From assembly GCA_028868335.1 (NCBI GenBank), contig JAGWUU010000118.1, positions 1-9,379 on the forward strand: DNA of 9,379 nucleotides, in the 5' to 3' direction. The DNA is from Sphingomonadales bacterium. Its GTDB lineage: Bacteria; Pseudomonadota; Alphaproteobacteria; Sphingomonadales; Sphingomonadaceae. Numbering within the stretch: the first letter of the stretch is position 1; each line of letters opens with the position of its first letter. The position numbers were made by a program, and so were the translations under genes. Positions 5,022-9,379 of the stretch are shown in pieces. The notes below the pieces were generated by a model, which saw only the letters and a list, made by a program, of their open reading frames with translations, did not search any database and was not told the DNA's origin.

Positions 5022-7240
5022 GCGGCTTCCTTCTCATCCGTTTCATACCGGTAGTATTCGTATCCGTAGTATTCGGAATAGCGATTGCCGGACTTGAGTG
5101 GATCGAACTTGGTTAGCACGGCCCCGAGGATCAGTGGGCGCATCGTCCGGAGGCGGCGCAATGAGGCCTTCAAGGAGCCGCGCCTGCTTCTATCGGCCTC
5201 GACGACGAATACCACGCCGTCCACCAGGGCTGCCATCAATGGCGAATCCGCCAGGCCAAGGATCGGCGGACTATCAATCACGACGACATCGTACTGGCTC
5301 GCGGCTTCCTGAAGGATCTGCTCGAACCGCGCTGCTGAAAGCAGTTCAGTCGGGCTGGGGGGCGGCGGGCCAGCCATGAGATAGGCAAGATTGTCCTGCC
5401 CGGAAGGCACCACGGCTGATGCCATGGGATCGTGAGAGGTAAGGAGCGTGGACAGCCCCCTGTCACTCTCAACGCCGGTGTGTCTGTGCAACGACGGGCG
5501 GCGCAGGTCCGCGTCGATCAACAAGGCGCGCTTGCCCATCCGCGCAAAGGCAGCGGCGATCGCCTGGCTGCTGGTCGTCTTGCCTTCGGACGGCTGGGCA
5601 CTTGTTACGAGCATGACTCGCGGCAAGCCCTCGGTGGTCGAATAGAGCAGCGAGCTCCGTAGCGAGTTGTACGCTTCGGAGATTGGCGACTTCGGGTCGG
5701 TCAGCGCGGTGGCGGGTTCGCCAGTAGAGTCGCGTGGAACGACACCCAGCAAGGGTAGCCCGAGCTTGGTTTCGACATCCTCGGGAATGCGGATCGAATC
5801 GTCGAACTGATCCTTGAGGAACACAGTGATCGCGGCCAGCCCCGCTCCAAGCATAAGCCCGATCAAAAGGTTCTTGAACAACTTGGGCGAAGATGGGGCG
5901 CCGGGCACTTCGGCCTTGTCGATGATGTTGACGTTGCTGAGGCTAACCCCGGCAACCGCGTTGAGAGTCTTGTAGCGTTCAAGAAGGCCATCGTAGAGTT
6001 GCCGGTTTGTTTCGGCCTCGCGCGAAAGCAGGCCATATTGAACAGTCTTGTCCTGTTCGGAAAGCGTCTCGCTTTTCAAGCGAGTGACCTGACCGTTGAG
6101 CTGCTGTTCGGCGGACAGCGCCGATTGGTATTCGTTCCGCACGGCGTTACGGACATTTGACGCAGCCTGCTGAAGCTGCTGGTTGATCGCGGCAAGCTGC
6201 GATTCACGGGCGCGAACCGAAGGATAGTCGGACAGATGCGTCGCCCGATCCTGATCGAGTTCGGCCTGCACCTGTGCCCGTTGCGAAATCAGCGTAGCGA
6301 CAGAGGGGTTGGAGATAACTTCGGTCGAACTCAACAAGGGCACGCTGGAAACAGCGCGCCAGCGTGCTTCGGCCTGGATGCGCCGCGCCGTCGCCTCGTT
6401 TGCCGTTGCGTTGAGTTGCAGCAGGCTGGAGGTCGTGACTGAACCGGCGGATGCCTGCTCCCTGTGTCCATCGGTGGCCGTGGCGGTGCCATCGGTGCGG
6501 ATCAGGCCAGCCGCGCGGGAATAGTCATTCAATGCGCGCTCCGAATCCTCCAGCTTGTGCTTGGCAGCTTCGAGCTGTTCGGCAAGAAAGTTGCGGGCGT
6601 AGGATGAACTGTCGAACTTGCGCTGGAGGTTCGACTGGATGAACTCGCTGGCATAGGCATTCGCGACTTGCGCGGCGGTGGCCGGATCGGTGCTTTCAAA
6701 CGCGATCGACACGATGCGTGTGTCGCGCGGCAGGTCGACGTTCAGCGACGCGCGCAGCAGGCCGGTGGCCAGATTGCGCTGGTCTTCCGCAGAAATGCCC
6801 GCGGCGGGCGCCGAGACGCCCTGTGCCTTGTAGAACGCCGGGTTCCCGGCAAGCTTCAGGCTTTGCGCCACTCGCAGGGCAAGCCCACGGCTGCGCAGGA
6901 TATCGGTTTGCGTCTTTAGGAAACGTTCGGTGTCCCAGGCGGCCCCACCCGTTACGTCGGCGCTGTCCTCCTTGTCGCCCAGCACGCGCCCCGTCAGGTC
7001 GTTGATCTGGATCGTCGAGGCGGCGCTGTAGCGCGGCGTCTGCAACAGAGTCACGACCAATGTGATGCCCAGCGTTGCCGACATGATGCCTACGATCAGC
7101 CACAGGCTCCGCCGGATCGCCGCAGCGATGTAGCGAATATCGAACTGGGTTTGCGGTGGACCAAATTGCGCTGCATCATCGGACAAGTTCCCGTGACCGG
7201 GCGTGTGATGAAAGCTTTCAGCGGGCATTTGCGTCGACAC
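5018..7240 (-). CDS. wzc: Polysaccharide co-polymerase fused to bacterial tyrosine kinase (Wzc-type)
   Basis: An inner-membrane protein of 740 residues that controls polymer length and export and autophosphorylates on tyrosine. A short cytoplasmic tail precedes the first membrane segment (about 46-66). The Wzz domain and long periplasmic coiled coils (about 215-240, 345-425) follow, then the Pro-rich VPGAPSSPK motif and a second membrane segment (about 457-475). The kinase domain has Walker A (SAQPSEGKTTS, K554), Walker A' (ALLIDADLRRP, D576 and D578) and Walker B (VVVIDSPP, D656). The C-terminus has seven tyrosines within 721-732. Unlike many Actinobacteria and Firmicutes, sensor and kinase are one polypeptide. 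The EX2RX2R oligomerisation motif reads EAYNSLR (522-528), with Asn for the first Arg. The start is GTG at 7240, with GAGG nearby; ATG at 7228 is the alternative. It lies 10 nt after the export-lipoprotein gene. No cognate Wzb phosphatase gene lies in the window. Confidence 0.95.
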   Translation of the reverse strand: MSTQMPAESFHHTPGHGNLSDDAAQFGPPQTQFDIRYIAAAIRRSLWLIVGIMSATLGITLVVTLLQTPRYSAASTIQINDLTGRVLGDKEDSADVTGGAAWDTERFLKTQTDILRSRGLALRVAQSLKLAGNPAFYKAQGVSAPAAGISAEDQRNLATGLLRASLNVDLPRDTRIVSIAFESTDPATAAQVANAYASEFIQSNLQRKFDSSSYARNFLAEQLEAAKHKLEDSERALNDYSRAAGLIRTDGTATATDGHREQASAGSVTTSSLLQLNATANEATARRIQAEARWRAVSSVPLLSSTEVISNPSVATLISQRAQVQAELDQDRATHLSDYPSVRARESQLAAINQQLQQAASNVRNAVRNEYQSALSAEQQLNGQVTRLKSETLSEQDKTVQYGLLSREAETNRQLYDGLLERYKTLNAVAGVSLSNVNIIDKAEVPGAPSSPKLFKNLLIGLMLGAGLAAITVFLKDQFDDSIRIPEDVETKLGLPLLGVVPRDSTGEPATALTDPKSPISEAYNSLRSSLLYSTTEGLPRVMLVTSAQPSEGKTTSSQAIAAAFARMGKRALLIDADLRRPSLHRHTGVESDRGLSTLLTSHDPMASAVVPSGQDNLAYLMAGPPPPSPTELLSAARFEQILQEAASQYDVVVIDSPPILGLADSPLMAALVDGVVFVVEADRSRRGSLKASLRRLRTMRPLILGAVLTKFDPLKSGNRYSEYYGYEYYRYETDEKEAA
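5051..5080 (-). repeat. Tandem 15-nt repeat encoding the tyrosine cluster (two copies)
   Basis: On the coding (minus) strand two adjacent 15-nt units, GAATACTACGGATAC and GAATACTACCGGTAT, match at 12 of 15 positions and encode EYYGY and EYYRY. The first 10 bases are identical. The arrangement looks like a duplicated five-codon unit within the autophosphorylation tail of the kinase. Confidence 0.8.
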
Positions 7241-7250
7241 GGCGGCCTCG

Positions 7251-7946
7251 TCAGCGGAAGATGTAGAACAGGTTGAAAGCGGGGGCCGTCTGCAGGAATT
7301 CCCGCCATGCGCCCTTCAGGGCCGAATGGCCGACGACCACGGTATCTCCAGCCAGCACCTGCGGATCGGGCGCATTCCCGCGACGGATGTCGGCCAGATT
7401 GAAGCGCGCGCCGGCCCGCTGCCCGTTGATCAGGCGAAAGATCATCACCTCATCCAGCTTGGCAATTTCGTTGGGACTCTTGGCCTGTGCGACAGCGGAC
7501 AACAGCGTCGTGCCTTGCTTCGCTTCGAAGATGCCGGGTTCCTTGACGTCGCCTTCGACGGTGAAAGTGGTCTTGCTTCGTTCGGTAACGATGACGGCAA
7601 CCTGCGGGTTGCGGATGAAGCGCGAGCCAAGCCGGCGCACGAGTTCATCGCGCAGTTCGCTGGGCTTGAGCCCCGCAGCGGGCAGTTCCCCGGCAAGCGG
7701 CACCTGGATGTGGCCATTGCCGTCCACGCGATAGAGATCAGAGGTCAGTTCAGGCTCACCAAGAACGCGGATGGCCAGGCGATCGCCCACGCGCAGCACG
7801 TCATCTTCAGGCTGGGCCGGACTTGTCGCGGGAAAAATCTTCTCCGCCTCTGCGCCGTACGGCAACCTGTTCGGCCCGGCATGTTCGCATCCGGTGCAGG
7901 CAAACACTCCCAACGCTATGGCGGCGCGGGCAACCAGCTTCGTCAT
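7251..7946 (-). CDS. Outer-membrane polysaccharide export lipoprotein (Wza-type, short form)
   Basis: The product is 231 residues and should form the outer-membrane and periplasmic part of the export channel, partner of the tyrosine kinase encoded next. The N-terminus is a lipoprotein signal: MTKLV, a hydrophobic stretch, then cysteines at C17 and C20, with C20 (CTGC) or C17 (VFAC) as the lipidated residue. Residues about 46-120 match the polysaccharide export domain (DDVLRVGDRLAIRVLGEPELT, then VDGNGHIQVPLAGELPAAGL). Residues about 125-205 form a single SLBB-type domain (TFTVEGDVKEPGIFEAKQGT). The protein ends in an amphipathic segment, WREFLQTAPAFNLFYIF. E. coli Wza is about 380 residues with more than one SLBB-like domain, so this is a reduced form. 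The ATG (7946-7944) overlaps the TGA of the upstream gene by 4 nt (ATGA), implying coupled translation; the ribosome site is weak. Confidence 0.92.
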   Translation of the reverse strand: MTKLVARAAIALGVFACTGCEHAGPNRLPYGAEAEKIFPATSPAQPEDDVLRVGDRLAIRVLGEPELTSDLYRVDGNGHIQVPLAGELPAAGLKPSELRDELVRRLGSRFIRNPQVAVIVTERSKTTFTVEGDVKEPGIFEAKQGTTLLSAVAQAKSPNEIAKLDEVMIFRLINGQRAGARFNLADIRRGNAPDPQVLAGDTVVVGHSALKGAWREFLQTAPAFNLFYIFR

Positions 7947-9373
7947 TGTGATTCATCCAACATTCCGGATCTGCCCCTCCGCGTCATTCCGTTTTCATGA
8001 GGCAGCACTATCCCGGCACATACGGCGGCCAACAGCGCTAATGACATGGATCGAAACGGATAATCAACCAGCGAATGCAGAGCCAGAATGACCAGTGCCG
8101 TTCCCCCGAAAATGGCGAGACCGATCGAACCTGCGGGCGGAGAGCGATGGGCACGCACCAGCGCCGCGAGCAGTATTCCGCTGATCGCTCCAAGCGCAGC
8201 CAGTCCGAAGATGCCTGCCTCAACCATCAATTCGAGATATTCGTTGTGAGCACGGTTGGGAACGGCGGCCTTCACGATCTCGAGGCGCTCACCCTGAAGC
8301 AAAGCGGGAACGAAGTCGCCCATCCCGACGCCAACCGGAAAGTAGGCGCGCGCGGTGTAGAGGCTGTCGGCCCACAAATCGGGACGCAGTTCGTCGCCAA
8401 AGGTGAAGCGCGACAGGACGTTTGCAAGCGCGGCATTGTGCGCCGATCCGAACAAGCCAAGGGTAGCGATTGCGACAAGGGTGGCGAGGGAGATTCCCAG
8501 CCCGCGACGGGTTATGCTGAACCAGGGCCGTAAAAGGACCGCGCCGCCAACGAGCGCGAAGGGCAAGAGTGCAATACCGGCCCGCGAACCTGTCAGCACG
8601 ACGCCGAGCCCAAACAGAGCCGCAACGACGGAGCCGAACGCGATGATGCCGCCACGCGGCAAGCGAAGGATTCCGTCCAGTGCCAATTCCCTGATCAGCG
8701 TCAGTCCTGCAATAAGTCCGACAAGTAGCATGTCCGCCGTGCTGTTGTGATTGGCCTGAAATCCTTCGAGGAATGACGATCCTCCCCCATAGAAGCGCAG
8801 GCTGCTGCCCGGCCCCTGTGAAAGCTGCGCCGCGCCCACCACCATGGTCAGCAATGCCCCGCTCGCGGCGACGGCGACGACAAGCACACGCCCCCGGCGA
8901 CCCAGCGAAGCGGCCATGATCAAGATCACTGCTGCCGGAATCATGGCGAGTAACGAAGCGAGGGTTCTGTCCGGCGCGAGCGACACGGAACGCCAGTCGT
9001 CCCCGTGATCAACAAGGCCCAGCGCTTCGCGCGCAAGGGCTCGGCCCGGCAACGCGTGCCACAGGCCTGGGGGCAGCGGGACAAGCTGAGCAATCGGCAC
9101 CACGAGGATACACGTCGCGATGATCAAGGCCGAGCGCGGCGCCGATTTGCCGATCGGGCGATCGAGCGAAACAAACCAGATGGCGGCAACGGCGGCGATC
9201 GCCATTTGCAGGACCACCTCAGGCAACGGTGCAGGGGTGCCCCCACCGCCCAGGACAATCGCCATGAACAAGGCGGCAGCGGCCAGCCACCCGTTGTGGT
9301 TTGCGCGGCTCAGCGCGATAGCCCACCTAGATATGGCGAATTCCCAATGTCGCAGGTCCGGAATTGACTGCAC
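7943..9373 (-). CDS. O-antigen ligase / Wzy polymerase family membrane protein
   Basis: A multi-spanning inner-membrane protein, at least 476 residues, likely to polymerise lipid-linked repeat units or ligate polymer in the periplasm. About 11-12 hydrophobic segments are visible, starting at about 29-45 (WLAAAALFMAIVLGGGG). Wzy_C-type marks are present: FQANHNSTADML (205-216), VLTGSRAGIALL (259-270), the large periplasmic loop with RAHNEYLELMVEAG (374-387), and HSLVDYPFRS (433-442). Arg and His in these loops are the residues usually needed for catalysis. The tail after the last membrane segment is short and basic. The first start codon seen is GTG at 9373-9371, but the frame stays open to the window edge and no ribosome site is visible, so the true start may lie beyond 9379. 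Polymerase and ligase cannot be told apart by sequence alone; the neighbouring Wza and Wzc genes favour a polymerase role. Confidence 0.88.
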   Translation of the reverse strand: MQSIPDLRHWEFAISRWAIALSRANHNGWLAAAALFMAIVLGGGGTPAPLPEVVLQMAIAAVAAIWFVSLDRPIGKSAPRSALIIATCILVVPIAQLVPLPPGLWHALPGRALAREALGLVDHGDDWRSVSLAPDRTLASLLAMIPAAVILIMAASLGRRGRVLVVAVAASGALLTMVVGAAQLSQGPGSSLRFYGGGSSFLEGFQANHNSTADMLLVGLIAGLTLIRELALDGILRLPRGGIIAFGSVVAALFGLGVVLTGSRAGIALLPFALVGGAVLLRPWFSITRRGLGISLATLVAIATLGLFGSAHNAALANVLSRFTFGDELRPDLWADSLYTARAYFPVGVGMGDFVPALLQGERLEIVKAAVPNRAHNEYLELMVEAGIFGLAALGAISGILLAALVRAHRSPPAGSIGLAIFGGTALVILALHSLVDYPFRSMSLALLAAVCAGIVLPHENGMTRRGRSGMLDESQ

Positions 9374-9379
9374 CGCGCA

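Noticed and set aside
7326..8000. Plus-strand frame of 224 codons opposite the export lipoprotein gene
   Set aside because: It mirrors a well-supported gene, has no ribosome site or domain, and crosses a coupled gene junction of the real operon.
1..9379. CRISPR arrays, tRNA or rRNA genes, insertion sequences, phage or toxin-antitoxin genes
   Set aside because: No spaced repeats, cloverleaf, transposase or terminal inverted repeats were seen; almost every base lies in a recognisable chromosomal gene or short promoter region.

Overview
The window is GC-rich, densely packed DNA. It looks like the chromosome of an alphaproteobacterium, most likely a sphingomonad (Novosphingobium/Sphingomonas type). 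That placement rests on the character of the proteins (a GH13 alpha-glucosidase divergent from an MFS transporter, and a fused Wzc-type kinase beside short Wza and Wzy proteins) and on codon usage. No database search was possible. No RNA gene, insertion sequence, CRISPR array or phage gene was seen, and no gene-free stretch exceeds about 150 bases.

Region 1 (1-1982) is an alpha-glucoside utilisation divergon. The 5' end of an MFS transporter gene runs left off the window. A cytoplasmic GH13 (GH13_23-like) alpha-glucosidase runs right. The 150-bp space between them holds a nearly perfect 26-bp palindrome (300-325). It overlaps candidate promoters in both directions, each with a TTGCAC -35 box, so one regulator could switch uptake and hydrolysis together.

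Region 2 (2075-3808) is a self-contained regulatory pair: a MerR-family regulator divergent from an Old Yellow Enzyme-type NADH:flavin oxidoreductase. The space between them carries a textbook MerR-type promoter (TTGACC, 19-bp spacer with an imperfect dyad, TAGCAT). This suggests inducible expression of the reductase in response to an electrophile or redox-active compound.

Region 3 (3816-9379, all minus strand) is the end of an exopolysaccharide secretion operon. In order of transcription it encodes a multi-spanning Wzy/O-antigen-ligase-like membrane protein, a short Wza-type outer-membrane polysaccharide export lipoprotein, a Wzc-type co-polymerase fused to a bacterial tyrosine kinase, and a membrane-anchored protein of unknown function with helical repeats and a C-terminal beta-rich, possibly carbohydrate-binding domain. 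The genes overlap or nearly touch (4-nt overlap, 10-nt gap, 4-nt overlap), and three of the four appear to use GTG or TTG starts. The operon continues upstream beyond 9379; no glycosyltransferase or phosphatase gene lies in the window. It ends 7 bp from the convergent oxidoreductase gene.

Most of the window is ordinary. The points most worth following are the uncharacterised last gene of the polysaccharide operon, the two divergent promoter switches, and the repeated tyrosine tail and altered oligomerisation motif of the kinase.
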